Source of the DNA: Chloroflexota bacterium
GTDB lineage: Bacteria > Chloroflexota > Anaerolineae > Aggregatilineales > Phototrophicaceae
NCBI GenBank assembly: GCA_026707665.1
Contig: JAPOWK010000027.1
Span: forward strand, 1-60,209
Direction of reading: 5' to 3'
Length of the DNA stretch: 60,209 nucleotides
A program made the translations under genes and the position numbers. The notes under the pieces are model-generated. The model saw nothing but the letters and a program-made list of their open reading frames with translations, did no database searches and was not told the origin of the DNA. This document shows, one piece after another, positions 32,157-41,224 of this stretch. Within the stretch, counting starts at the first letter, position 1, and every line of letters begins with the position of its first letter.

Positions 32157-34613
32157 CTAAACTTCGACCGGTATGTGTTCAATTGCGCCAATGTCGCAGC
32201 CGCCGCCGACCGGACGCGCGGTTCCCAGCTGGTCGTATGGCAGGCAGTATTCGCTATCGCCCGCGTCAATCGCCGGGCTGCCCGCTTGCAGCGCGTGAAT
32301 GCTGCGCATGGCGTCGAAGGCGGGCAAAAGCGGATCGGCTTGCAGCGCCGGGTCGCAACTGCCGTCCTCAATCAGATTGCCGCGCATGACGATGACCGGG
32401 ATATATTCTGATACCCAGCACTCTTCTCCGCCGTTGCCCGCTATCAGGCTGTTGAACATTTTGAAAGCGCCTTTCACGCTGTGATCAAGGGCGTATACGC
32501 CGCTGCCTCTATTCTGCACAATCGTCAGGTGCTCCAGCGTCGCCTGCGGGTGGTCGAAGTAAAGCGCGCCGCCGAAACCCGCTCCGTTGCCGATGAATGT
32601 GCTGTTGCGAATTTGAATCTCATCCATACTGAAGATTGCGCCACCCATACCCGGGTTTGTCGGATACCGTTTGAGGCCCCTGGCAAAGTTATGCACGAAC
32701 AGGCCGCGGTCGATACGCATGCTCCCATTGCGACTGCTGAGCGCGCCGCCCAAAGCCGTGACCGTGTTGCTGGCAAATTTGCTACCCGTGATTTCCGCAC
32801 GCGCCTCTTCACCGCGATTGCTGATCGCGCCGCCAGACATCGCTTCGTTCGCGCTGAAGAAGCTGTTGTGGATTCGCAGTACGCCGCTATTGTAGATGGC
32901 GCCGCCGTCGCCGGAATCCCAGCTGCCGGTGTCAATCGCGCGGTTGTTGATGAAGCGGCTGTCCACAATCGTCACTTCGCCATGGTCGTTGAAGATGGCG
33001 CCGCCGATGACCGCGGAACTATCGCGAATCGTGACGCCCTCCAAGGTCAACTTGCCTTTTAGCACGGCGATCATGCCGCCGGTCCAGGGACTGTATCCGC
33101 CGCGCAGGGTCAGATTGCGCAGGCGAAGATGCCCGCCCAGCACCTCGAACAGCGGGAACGCGTCTCGGCCGACGGGCTGGATTGTTCCGCCATTGCCCAC
33201 AATAGTTATATCCGAGGTGATCGCCGGCAGTGGTTCCTCCGGAAGCGCGCCCTTATACACAATGATGTCGGCGCCGTCGCCGGCCGGGCACGCTCTATAG
33301 GGGGCATCGGTATTGGCGGCGATGATCTGATGGGCGAGCGTGCAGGGCTCAGGCCGCGCTCTCGCCCTGCGGGCTGGGCTGACGTCCGGCGCGGCATGCG
33401 TCGATTCAACCGCGCCGATGTCGCAAGGTTCTGCCGTCGGTCGCTCGCTGCCGAATTGGTCTACGCTCGCGCAATACCGGGGATCGCCAGCCGCGAGCGC
33501 CGGGCTGCCGGCCAGCGGCTCATAGCGGCCCTCGACCAGTTCCAGCTTGGGATCGCCACCCATCCAGGCATCGCAGCTGCCATCGCCGATGATGCTGTTG
33601 GTCTGCTCATGCAAGCCGGCGGTGCAATCGCCGCCAATATTGCCAGCGACGATGCTATTGCGCAGTATCACCAAGCCGCCGTTACGTTCGAAACGATAAA
33701 TGCCCGCGCCTTCCCCCGACTCGTTGTCAATGATGGTGACGTGCGTGAGGATTGCCGTGCCATGGGCCGTGAGGCCGCCGCCGTAAAGATCGCTTCTGTT
33801 GCCACTTATGGTGCTGTTGGTGACGACCAGGCGCGAGGTCGGTCCGTCGCTTGAAATACCGGCATTCTGGTGTGAATCATTGGCTTTAATGTCGCTTTGC
33901 TCGATAGTCAGCCAGCCTCTATTCTCGATGGCGCCACTGTAAAAGCCTTCGTTGGCTGCCAGCGTGCTGCTGCGAATGGTCATGTCGCCACCGTTGTAGA
34001 TAGCGCCGAAAACCGCCCAGCTCTGAGTGATCAGACTGTGACGGACCATCGCGTCCCCTCGGTTGAATATTGCGCCGCCCGCTCCTTCAGCATTTCCTTC
34101 AACCTTGTTTCCGTCAAGGGAGCTCGTTTCGACCGTCAATGCGCCTCCAGCGTTGTAGATGGCGCCACCATGCGTGGCGTTGTTGTCGTTCAACTGGCTG
34201 CTGAAAATGTTGAGGACGCCGTGATTCAAGATGGCGCCGCCGCGCTTGGCGAATCCGCGGGTGAGGGTTATATCGCGAATCGTAAGCGTACCCTCGCTCT
34301 CGACATGGAAGATGCGGTGTGCGTCATGGCCACTGATAGAATAGCCCGCGCCCTCTATGCTGATCGTCGAGACAATCGGCGGGAGTTCGCGCACAAGCGT
34401 GATGTCCGCAGTCAAGCGAATCGTATCGGCGCCGCGCCCGGCCGGACACGATCCCGACTCCGCGTCACTGTTGGCGGCGATGATGGCGTCATAGAGCGTG
34501 CAGCCGGCGCTCAGTTCAATCAGGTCTTCAGCGGCCAGCCCGGGCGTGACGAACCCGGGCAGGCATAAAACAAGCAGAATCGCGATTAGTCGCAGGATCC
34601 GGACTCCGTACAT
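32157..34613 (-). CDS. Secreted double beta-helix protein with two choice-of-anchor Q domains
   Basis: The product is about 818 aa. The ATG at 34613 has GAGGA at good spacing and starts the signal peptide (YGVRILRLIAILLVLCLPGF); earlier ATGs at 34631 and 34628 are less likely. There are two full modules (about 33-400 and 415-818). Each begins with a CSLREA-like segment (CTLYDAIIAANSDAESGSCP; CTLAHQIIAANTDAPYRACP), continues as beta-helix coils with GGAIYN/GGAISN repeats, and ends in a choice-of-anchor Q block (DQFGSERPTAEPCDIGAVES; DQLGTARPVGGGCDIGAIEH). Even cysteine spacing suggests disulfides outside the cell. It is probably surface-located, perhaps binding polysaccharide. No catalytic residue is identified. 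Confidence 0.9.
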   Translation of the reverse strand: MYGVRILRLIAILLVLCLPGFVTPGLAAEDLIELSAGCTLYDAIIAANSDAESGSCPAGRGADTIRLTADITLVRELPPIVSTISIEGAGYSISGHDAHRIFHVESEGTLTIRDITLTRGFAKRGGAILNHGVLNIFSSQLNDNNATHGGAIYNAGGALTVETSSLDGNKVEGNAEGAGGAIFNRGDAMVRHSLITQSWAVFGAIYNGGDMTIRSSTLAANEGFYSGAIENRGWLTIEQSDIKANDSHQNAGISSDGPTSRLVVTNSTISGNRSDLYGGGLTAHGTAILTHVTIIDNESGEGAGIYRFERNGGLVILRNSIVAGNIGGDCTAGLHEQTNSIIGDGSCDAWMGGDPKLELVEGRYEPLAGSPALAAGDPRYCASVDQFGSERPTAEPCDIGAVESTHAAPDVSPARRARARPEPCTLAHQIIAANTDAPYRACPAGDGADIIVYKGALPEEPLPAITSDITIVGNGGTIQPVGRDAFPLFEVLGGHLRLRNLTLRGGYSPWTGGMIAVLKGKLTLEGVTIRDSSAVIGGAIFNDHGEVTIVDSRFINNRAIDTGSWDSGDGGAIYNSGVLRIHNSFFSANEAMSGGAISNRGEEARAEITGSKFASNTVTALGGALSSRNGSMRIDRGLFVHNFARGLKRYPTNPGMGGAIFSMDEIQIRNSTFIGNGAGFGGALYFDHPQATLEHLTIVQNRGSGVYALDHSVKGAFKMFNSLIAGNGGEECWVSEYIPVIVMRGNLIEDGSCDPALQADPLLPAFDAMRSIHALQAGSPAIDAGDSEYCLPYDQLGTARPVGGGCDIGAIEHIPVEV

Positions 34614-34715
34614 GTTAAGCGTCCTCATCATTTGCGCTTACATGCAGGATAGCCCAAAAGGCGCCGTTAATTCACCGACGCCAGCATACGATTGATATAC
34701 GGCTTGAACTACGCG

Positions 34716-35123
34716 CTAGGAGCTTACGTGGAGATGCGCCGGACCAAAGCCGTGCGGCAGCAGCTCGCGCAGCGTCGTGACTAGCTTGGCATTCCCGTCC
34801 AGGTCGGCGAGGATGACGCGAAGATCAGGCGCGAACTCGTACATCATCTGGCGGCAGACGCCACAGGGCGAGCCGGCGTCGCGCGTGACCACGGCGATGG
34901 CGGAGAACGCGCGCTCCCCCTCGCTGACCGCTTTGAAGACGGCTGTGCGCTCGGCGCAGACCGTCGGTGTGAAGCTGACGCTTTCGATGTTGCAGCCACC
35001 GTAGACCGCGCCGCTAGCCGTCAATAGCGCCGCGCCAACGCGATAATTGCTGTAGGGCATGTAGGCATGCTTGCTGGCGGCGATGGCGGCTTCAATCAAT
35101 TGCTGGTCGCTGGGTTCTGTCAT
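34716..35123 (-). CDS. cdd: Cytidine deaminase
   Basis: This 135-aa protein has the length of the tetrameric enzyme. It deaminates cytidine and deoxycytidine in pyrimidine salvage. Zinc ligands are C56 in TVCAERTAVF (with catalytic E58) and C87 and C90 in SPCGVCRQMMYEF. YSNYRVGAALL and GGCNIESVSF bind the nucleoside. GAGAGGG precedes the ATG. It follows a CorC-like gene by 88 bp on the same strand, a pairing common in bacteria. Confidence 0.96.
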   Translation of the reverse strand: MTEPSDQQLIEAAIAASKHAYMPYSNYRVGAALLTASGAVYGGCNIESVSFTPTVCAERTAVFKAVSEGERAFSAIAVVTRDAGSPCGVCRQMMYEFAPDLRVILADLDGNAKLVTTLRELLPHGFGPAHLHVSS

Positions 35124-35179
35124 GGTATCCCTCTCAGCTTGGCAAGTCAGTCCTGCGAGATGCCGTAGCGGTAGTTATT

Positions 35180-35247
35180 TTCCCCTTCCGAAGGTCAGTG
35201 TCTACGCGACCCTAATGCATTGGGGAAGGGGCTCGGGGATGGGGTAG
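35180..35247. repeat. CCCCTTCCC repeat with GTGTCTACGCGACC module, overlapping a gene end
   Basis: TCCCCTTCCGAAGGTCAGTG then TCTACGCGACCCTAATGC and ATTGGGGAAGGGGCTCGGGGA. The module GGTCAGTGTCTACGCGACC is at 35193-35211. The right part of the repeat encodes the last codons of the CorC-like gene. Confidence 0.8.
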
Positions 35248-36540
35248 AATTTCGGCTTCGCTCGGAGATTTGCGCACGTTGACCTTGCGAATGCGGTGGC
35301 CATCAATGGACAGGACGGTCATGCGCAGGATGTCCGTTTCGATCGTCTCGTCTGTCCTCGGCACACGTCCCAGCGTCAAATGAATGTAGCCGCCCAGGGT
35401 ATCGGCATCGCTGGTATCGATGGAGCAGCCGAGCAGCGCGTTAATATCGTCAAGGTCCATGCTGGCATCAATCAGGTAAGAGCCATCACCCACCTCGACA
35501 TAATCTTCTTCTTCGGCGAAATCGTGCTCGTCGCGTATATCGCCGACGATCTCCTCGATCAGGTCCTCTATAGTGACCAAGCCCGAGGTGCCGCCATATT
35601 CATCGGCGACGATTGCCAGGTGAATGTTCTTATCGAGCAGCTCTTTCAGCAGCGCGTCCGCCGGTTTCGTCTCCGGCACGGAATGGGCGGCGCGCGCGAG
35701 ATCGGCGACTCCTCGACTGGCGAATTCCTCGCCGCTTTTGACCACGGTCAGGACATCTTTGGCGTAGAGCAAGCCTCTGATGTTATCGATGCTCTCTTCA
35801 TAAATCGGAATGCGGGAAAAACCGGATCCGACAAAAGCGGCGAGCGCGTCATTCACAGTGGCCTTGACGTCGAGCGCGACGATGTCGATGCGCGGCGTCA
35901 TCAGTTCGCGGGCGCTGCTCTCATCCAATTGAAGCACGGAGGCAATCATGTCCTTCTCTTCTGCCTCAATGACGCCGCCGCTGTGGCTGGCATGGACCAG
36001 GCTCATGATCTCTTCTTCGGTGACCAGGCCGACCATCGCTCGGGCATCGCCGCCGAAGACGCGGGAGATCGAGCGGCTGAGCAGCAGCACGAGCGCGGTC
36101 GCTGGCGAAACGATCACTTCCAGCAGGCGCATCGGTCTGATGGCGTGGGCGGACAGGGACTCGGCCCGCGCGCTGCCGAGCGCTTCCGGCGCCAAGTCGC
36201 CGATGATCAGGGTCAAGCCGGCGCCAACCACAATCGTCACGAGCGCCAGCGCCAGGCGCGCGACCAAATCTCCGCTGGCGAAATGCTCGATCACCAGCAA
36301 AACCAGCAGCACGGTGATGGCGATGCGCGTCAAGATATGCGTGATGCTGACGGTCATGCTCAGGCGGAGCGGATTTTCCGCCCAGGCAAGAAAGCGCCGC
36401 GCGGAGGCGTCACCTTCTTCCGCACGCGCGCGCATGGCGGTGGCGGACACATTTTGCAGCGCCGCGTTCATCAGGCTCGCGGCCGCGTGCAGAAACAGCG
36501 TCAAGAGCAGCAGAAGCGCCAGAACGATGCTCTCGTCCAT
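35212..36540 (-). CDS. CNNM/CorC-like membrane protein with paired CBS domains
   Basis: This 442-aa protein has an N-terminal DUF21/CNNM domain of about four helices (residues 1-190), a CBS pair (MTPRIDIVALDVKATVNDAL... and VVKSGEEF...VADEYGGTSGLVTIEDLIEE) and a C-terminal CorC/HlyC domain (YLIDASMDLDDINALLGC). It probably exports divalent cations or regulates magnesium. The last residues (LPHPRAPSPMH) are encoded by a dispersed repeat that overlaps the 3' end, so the native C-terminus may have been altered. The cdd gene lies downstream. Confidence 0.92.
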   Translation of the reverse strand: MDESIVLALLLLLTLFLHAAASLMNAALQNVSATAMRARAEEGDASARRFLAWAENPLRLSMTVSITHILTRIAITVLLVLLVIEHFASGDLVARLALALVTIVVGAGLTLIIGDLAPEALGSARAESLSAHAIRPMRLLEVIVSPATALVLLLSRSISRVFGGDARAMVGLVTEEEIMSLVHASHSGGVIEAEEKDMIASVLQLDESSARELMTPRIDIVALDVKATVNDALAAFVGSGFSRIPIYEESIDNIRGLLYAKDVLTVVKSGEEFASRGVADLARAAHSVPETKPADALLKELLDKNIHLAIVADEYGGTSGLVTIEDLIEEIVGDIRDEHDFAEEEDYVEVGDGSYLIDASMDLDDINALLGCSIDTSDADTLGGYIHLTLGRVPRTDETIETDILRMTVLSIDGHRIRKVNVRKSPSEAEILPHPRAPSPMH

Positions 36541-37010
36541 CAGCTGCCATCCATACCGGCTAACTTGAAGAACGCGAAAACAGCCGGATACGTCGTAAGA
36601 TGCTCGGCTGCCACGTTTACTATGTGCCTGGGACTCCGGGAAGGAGGTTCGACAGGGTCGTCCACTGGGTATTCAAAACTATATTGACACAGTGGCGACA
36701 GTGTACCACATTGAATTACTGTCGCGCAAGTCAAGCGGTCTTTAGGGCGTAGTATACATTAGTGAATTGTCCAAATGATCAAAGACACAAGAGTTCTCTA
36801 TGTCCTCTGTGTTGCGTCCGTCCCTCTGTGGTGAAAATACCTGTGCTTCTCAACGTCGGACGACTCCCAACCACTTCACCACTCCCTGCATATTTGCGGC
36901 GACATCAATACGCTGCCGCTGAAACGAATACCTCGGTGTACTCAATTTGCCTCGGTGTACTCGGTGGTAAAGCATTTCTGTTTCAACCCACAGCGATTTC
37001 TTACCGGGTG
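36541..37010. other. 470-bp intergenic region with an ACAGAGGAC-type dispersed repeat
   Basis: 36783-36838 reads AGACACAAGAGTTCTCTATG, TCCTCTGTGTTGCGTCC, then CCCTCTGTGGTGAAAA. In reverse it matches 50445-50490 (TTTTTTCACCACAGAGGACA). A GCCTCGGTGTACTC direct repeat occurs at about 36931-36965. The DNA is AT-richer than the flanks. No convincing gene is seen. Confidence 0.6.
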
Positions 37011-37871
37011 TTAAGTTAATGCCCCCCCATCCCAATTGTAGCGCGCCTTCCAGCCGAGCAGCCGCTCCGCCTTGCTTGCATCCACCGGGCTGGCGGCGCC
37101 GCGAACGGAATCGCCAATCGGGTAATCGCCCGGGAAGTGCTTCGCCAGTAACTCGCGAATGTCGTCCTGCCGGTAGATGATCGGCGCGCAGATGTAAAAA
37201 GCTTCATGACCGGGCTGCGCGTATTCCAGCGCCAAACGGCAAGCGGTCGCGGCATCGCGCACATCGACGAAAGTCCAGAAGGCGCCATAAGTCGAGACAT
37301 CGTCAGTCGGCTGTCCCCGCGCGGCCGGCAGCCACGACCACGCTTCCTCGTCGACTACAAAGGTGAAGCGCAGGCTGACCAGCGACATTTCGGGGGCGCG
37401 CCGCCAGTAGCCTACCGCCAGCTCCTCGCCGATCATTTTGGAGAGCCCATAACAATCCTGTGAGAGCAGCGGATGCGCTTCATTGATCGGCAGGTACAGC
37501 GGATTAAAGGGACGATGACGGAAGGCGTAACCCAGCGCCGATATGCTGCTCGCCATCGTGATATTGGTAATCCCCAGAATGGTCGCCGCTTCCAGCACAT
37601 GAAAGGTGGACATGACGTTCGTCCGAAAGACGACTTCGGCGGTATGCGCGTCCGGCGATGGAATGGCGGCCAGGTGGATAACGGCATCGTGACCCCGCAT
37701 GAGGCCAACGACCTGGCCCAAATCGGTGAAATCAACCTGCTTCGTGACCCAAGGCTGGCTTGGATTCAAATCGGCCGGCGTGACCTCATAACCGTGCGCC
37801 CGCAATTCTTCAACCGTCGCGCGGCCAATGCGCCCGTCCGATCCGCTCACCAATACTCGCTTGCCAGTCAT
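37011..37871 (-). CDS. NAD-dependent epimerase/dehydratase (extended SDR)
   Basis: This 286-aa enzyme has the Rossmann motif VSGSDGRIGRATVEEL (G10, G13, G16) and the active-site pair Y141 and K145 in DCYGLSKMIGEE, with MASSISALGY supplying the serine region. AAGGAG precedes the ATG. It resembles UDP-sugar epimerases and uronate dehydrogenases; the short length and the early HLAAIPSPDAHT segment favour the uronate dehydrogenase-like side. The substrate is not certain. It stands alone between repeats. Confidence 0.88.
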   Translation of the reverse strand: MTGKRVLVSGSDGRIGRATVEELRAHGYEVTPADLNPSQPWVTKQVDFTDLGQVVGLMRGHDAVIHLAAIPSPDAHTAEVVFRTNVMSTFHVLEAATILGITNITMASSISALGYAFRHRPFNPLYLPINEAHPLLSQDCYGLSKMIGEELAVGYWRRAPEMSLVSLRFTFVVDEEAWSWLPAARGQPTDDVSTYGAFWTFVDVRDAATACRLALEYAQPGHEAFYICAPIIYRQDDIRELLAKHFPGDYPIGDSVRGAASPVDASKAERLLGWKARYNWDGGALT

Positions 37872-37932
37872 CGGTCGATTCTCCTTCCCCCCTGAGAAGT
37901 GAAAACGTCTACGTTGCCTTTGCGTCGCCCAT

Positions 37933-38033
37933 GCCCAGCGAAAACTGTAGGGGCGAGACTTGTCTTGCCCGCGCCCAGCGAAAATTGTAGGGGCGACCTA
38001 TCGGATCGCCCGCCATATCCCAAACTGTAGGGG
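37933..38033 (+). repeat. Two tandem GTAGGGGCG hairpin units with a partial third
   Basis: GCCCAGCGAAAACTGTAGGG...CTTGCCCGC and GCCCAGCGAAAATTGTAGGG...ATCGCCCGC are direct copies, followed by ATCCCAAACTGTAGGGG. This is a smaller version of the array at 42518-43012. Confidence 0.8.
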
Positions 38034-38059
38034 ACCTAGTGAGGCGTAGCCAAGCTCAC

Positions 38060-39688
38060 TCAACGCGAATAACGCCAAGACAGGCTCGTCTCCGAAAGGA
38101 GCAGCTGCAAGTCGTCTACAAAATAGGCGCCCTCGTCATCAAACACAGACACATCATAGACCGCGTGACCGGCGGAATCGCCCGCGTATTCCGCCTCAAT
38201 GGTCCAGGCAAATTGTTCATTCCGCCACTGCAGTTCATCCGCCGCCAGCAAAGCGCTCGGCTCGAGGTTGACGACGAAGCCACAGCCGGCGGCATTGCAG
38301 GCGTAAACGTGGAACGCGCCATGGTGCTGCTGGAACATTTTGATCTCGGCGCCGGCCACTTTGCTGAAGAAGTAGTCCTGATCGCAGGCGTCGCCGACGC
38401 CGACCGCGCCCCAATGATCCGCCTGATCCGGGTTGGCGACCAGCGGGCAGTTGTCCTCCACGTTGGGCACGGCGTCGGCATCGTTGTCATTGTCCGGCGC
38501 GTGAATCAATTTATGCACCTGTCCCTCAATGCTGGCGATATAAATTTCCCCGCGCGCATCTTCGTCCAGCGCGGTCACGTTCAAACCCGTCTCGATCAGT
38601 TTTCGCGTATGCCAACCAGCTTCGTCTTGCCATAGGGTCCATAGCTCGCCATTGCAGTAATCGCTGTAGAGGTATAAGCCCTTTAGCTCGGGCAAGGCGT
38701 CGCCGCGATAGACATGCCCGCCGATGATCGCGCAGCCGATGGGATAGCTCCCGTCATACCCGAGCGGCTTCAAGTGCGGATAAGAATAGACGGGGAAGAT
38801 GAGCTCGCTAGCCTCTTGAGGTGCGATTGGAGAGAAGTCGTCGTCGCGCTCCACCGGCAATTCGCCTTCAAAGATGCTCCAGCCGAAATTGCCGCCGCCC
38901 GCACCCTCAGCGGGCAGATAATTGATTTCTTCCCGGTTCGCCCAGCCGACATCGGCAATGAACAGCGCCCGCGAGCCCGGCGCAAAACTGAATCTCCAGG
39001 GATTGCGCAGCCCCAGCAGCCAGATTTCCGGGCGGTATCCCTTGATACCGATGAAGGGATTGTCCGCGGGAATCGTATAGGGCAGCGTGTTGCCGACATC
39101 GAGTCGCAAGATTTTCCCGCGCAGGTCGTCCCGGTTCTGTCCCGTAGAATCCAGCTGATCGGAAAAGCCGCCGTCGCCAACGGACATATAGAGATAGCCA
39201 TCGGGGCCAAAGCGCAGATGCCCACCTTTGTGTAGAGGCGACTTCTGCTCGATCGACAGCAGCAATTCGCCCGAGCCGGGCAAGGCGACGTCGGGATAGG
39301 CCGACGCCTGATAGCGCTCAAGATGAACCGTATAATCGGCATCGGAATAGGCGATATAGAAGAAACCATTCTCCGCGTACAGCGGGTCAAATGCCAAGCC
39401 GAGCAGTCCCTGCTCGAAGCTCGGCTCCTCATCGACTTTCTCGCTGACATCCAGAAAGGGCCGGCGCAAGACCTCGCCATCCTTGAGGATCAGGATGAGT
39501 CCGGCTCGTTCGGTAATGAAAAGGCGGCCATCCGGGCTGCGCGCGATGCCGGTCGGCTGTTTCAAATTGCCGGCGACTTTTTCAATGGCATAGTATTCGG
39601 TTTCGGCTTCCTGCCCAATTGCGGGAAAAGCGAAAGCGCAGAAGCTCGCGAAGACAAGTGTCATAAGGATTCGTGCAGATTCGCGCAT
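38060..39688 (-). CDS. Secreted PQQ-type glucose/sorbosone dehydrogenase-like protein with a thrombospondin type 3 repeat
   Basis: The product is about 542 aa, with a signal peptide ending near FPAIGQEA. Residues 30-380 form a six-bladed beta-propeller of the GSDH family: VAGNLKQPTGIARSPDGRLF, SPLHKGGHLRFGPDGYLYMS with the likely catalytic histidine, and GLRNPWRFSFAPGS. A calcium-binding thrombospondin type 3 segment follows (DNDNDADAVPNVEDNCPLVA...VGDACD), then a C-terminal beta-rich domain. It probably oxidises sugars outside the cell with PQQ. An ATG at 39688 is used; a GTG at 39700 is possible. Confidence 0.9.
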   Translation of the reverse strand: MRESARILMTLVFASFCAFAFPAIGQEAETEYYAIEKVAGNLKQPTGIARSPDGRLFITERAGLILILKDGEVLRRPFLDVSEKVDEEPSFEQGLLGLAFDPLYAENGFFYIAYSDADYTVHLERYQASAYPDVALPGSGELLLSIEQKSPLHKGGHLRFGPDGYLYMSVGDGGFSDQLDSTGQNRDDLRGKILRLDVGNTLPYTIPADNPFIGIKGYRPEIWLLGLRNPWRFSFAPGSRALFIADVGWANREEINYLPAEGAGGGNFGWSIFEGELPVERDDDFSPIAPQEASELIFPVYSYPHLKPLGYDGSYPIGCAIIGGHVYRGDALPELKGLYLYSDYCNGELWTLWQDEAGWHTRKLIETGLNVTALDEDARGEIYIASIEGQVHKLIHAPDNDNDADAVPNVEDNCPLVANPDQADHWGAVGVGDACDQDYFFSKVAGAEIKMFQQHHGAFHVYACNAAGCGFVVNLEPSALLAADELQWRNEQFAWTIEAEYAGDSAGHAVYDVSVFDDEGAYFVDDLQLLLSETSLSWRYSR

Positions 39689-39856
39689 TCTCGATTTCAC
39701 AGTCTCCGCCCGGCGCCCGCTTCAGGATTGCCGACAGGCTGGCAACGTACCCAGCCCATTATAGCTTCTAGATGCCACATAGGCCTCTCTGTCCACCGAC
39801 AAAGGTGAGCTTCGGCGACTACATAGTGCCAGCTTAGATACTTGGTCTCTACAGTT

Positions 39857-39948
39857 AAGCTCCCCTCCCTAATGCTTTGGGTCGCGTAGACACTGACCTA
39901 CGGGAGGGGCCGGGTCACGTAGACATTGACCTTCGGGTGTGGGGTTGG
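39857..39948 (+). repeat. CCCCTCCC repeat with two embedded GTAGACAC modules
   Basis: AGCTCCCCTCCCTAATGCTT then GGGTCGCGTAGACACTGACC, GGGAGGGGCC, GGGTCACGTAGACATTGACC and TTCGGGTGTGGGG. Two copies of the module are inserted at two points of one repeat. This sits in a 375-bp gap that otherwise shows no gene. Confidence 0.85.
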
Positions 39949-40063
39949 AAACAGCAATATTCTCAACAGATTTGCCATTCCCCCGCCATCGCATTCTTCA
40001 GTGCAGCGTCAAATGCGTTACACTAGAATCCGACGAGCGGACTTCACCTGGAGGGAAGGGATT

Positions 40064-41113
40064 GTGACAAAAGAAATGCGGGTCGCGCTGGGGCAGCATT
40101 CCTCGGCGACGCACGAATATCTGACATTTGCCAAGCAATTGGGCGTCGGCGGCGTACAGTTCAACATGATCGGCAAGGGCATTGATCTCATCCCCGAAGA
40201 CATTGACTTGCCCGACGACCAGGGTTACTGGGAAGCGGAAGACCTGAAGCGCTTGAAGCAGCGGGTCAACGACTACGAGCTTGAGCTGGAAGCGATCGAA
40301 AATGTGCCGCGCCACTTTTACGCCGAAGCCATGCTGAATGGACCGCGCTGTGAGCAGCAGACGACCAACTATCAGACGCTGGTTCGCAATATGGGCGAGG
40401 CCGGCATACCGATTCTGGGCTTGAACTGGATGCCGAATCTGGTCTGGCGGACGCCGATGGCGGTCGGGCGCGGCGGCGTCAAAGTAACCGCCTTTGACCT
40501 TGAGCGGGCGCTGGCGGGCGAAGTCATCTCCGGCTTCACCGAAGTCCCCGAAGCGGAAGACCGCGAATACAGCGAAGGCGAAATGTTTGACAATTATGTG
40601 AGGTTCATGGAGGCGGTGGTCCCGGTCGCCGAAGAGGCGGGCGTCAAAATCGCCCTGCACCCGGATGACCCGCCGGTGCCCTCGCTCGGCGGCATCGCGC
40701 GCGTCTTTTACAAGCCGGAGAATTTCAAGCGGGCGCTGGAAGCCGTCCCCAGCCCCAATCACGGGCTGGACTTCTGCATGGGCTGCTTTTCCGAGATGGT
40801 CTATGCCGAGGGAAGCAACAACGATGGCGTGCTGGCGGCCATGCGTTATTTCGGCGAGCGCGGCAAAATCTTCTATGTGCACTTCCGCGATGTGCAGGGC
40901 TGCGTGCCCAAGTTCCAGGAATGCTTCCCCGGCGAGGGCAATATGAACGTGGTCGCGGCAATTCGGACGCTCAAGGATGTTGGCTTCACCGGCTTCATCA
41001 TCGATGACCACGTGCCGGAAATGATCGACGACGACGGCTGGCGGCATCGAGGCCACGCTTACTCGACCGGTTATATCATGGCGCTGGTCGAGGCGGTCAA
41101 GCAGCTGGCATGA
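40064..41113 (+). CDS. Mannonate dehydratase-like enzyme (UxuA family)
   Basis: This is a TIM-barrel enzyme of about 349 aa. The GTG at 40064 follows GGAGGG at eight bases; an ATG at 40076 is an alternative. The upstream frame to 39926 is repeat DNA. UxuA-type metal-site motifs are visible: KIALHPDDPPVPSLGGIARV, DFCMGCFSEMVYAEG (cysteine ligand) and FYVHFRDVQG (histidine ligand), with IIDDHVPEM near the end. UxuA converts D-mannonate to 2-keto-3-deoxygluconate in glucuronate catabolism. The N-terminal half diverges from E. coli UxuA, so the substrate may differ. Confidence 0.85.
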   Translation: MTKEMRVALGQHSSATHEYLTFAKQLGVGGVQFNMIGKGIDLIPEDIDLPDDQGYWEAEDLKRLKQRVNDYELELEAIENVPRHFYAEAMLNGPRCEQQTTNYQTLVRNMGEAGIPILGLNWMPNLVWRTPMAVGRGGVKVTAFDLERALAGEVISGFTEVPEAEDREYSEGEMFDNYVRFMEAVVPVAEEAGVKIALHPDDPPVPSLGGIARVFYKPENFKRALEAVPSPNHGLDFCMGCFSEMVYAEGSNNDGVLAAMRYFGERGKIFYVHFRDVQGCVPKFQECFPGEGNMNVVAAIRTLKDVGFTGFIIDDHVPEMIDDDGWRHRGHAYSTGYIMALVEAVKQLA

Positions 41114-41129
41114 GCCCAAGCGCGAAACT

Positions 41130-41222
41130 CTAGGGGCGAGCGCAGGTTAGTGTCTAAGCTACCCATTGGGTCGCCCCCCGCCAAATCCCAAACCGTAGGG
41201 GCGACTCTGTGAGTCGCCCGCC
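41130..41222 (+). repeat. GTAGGGGCG repeats between convergent genes
   Basis: The first copy is CTAGGGGCGAG...GGGTCGCCCC with GGTTAGTGTCTAAGCTACCC (a module copy) inside. The second, 41179-41222, is one unit of the same 43-bp type as the array at 42518: CAAATCCCAAACCGTAGGGG then CGACTCTGTGAGTCGCCCG. Confidence 0.8.
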
Positions 41223-41224
41223 GC

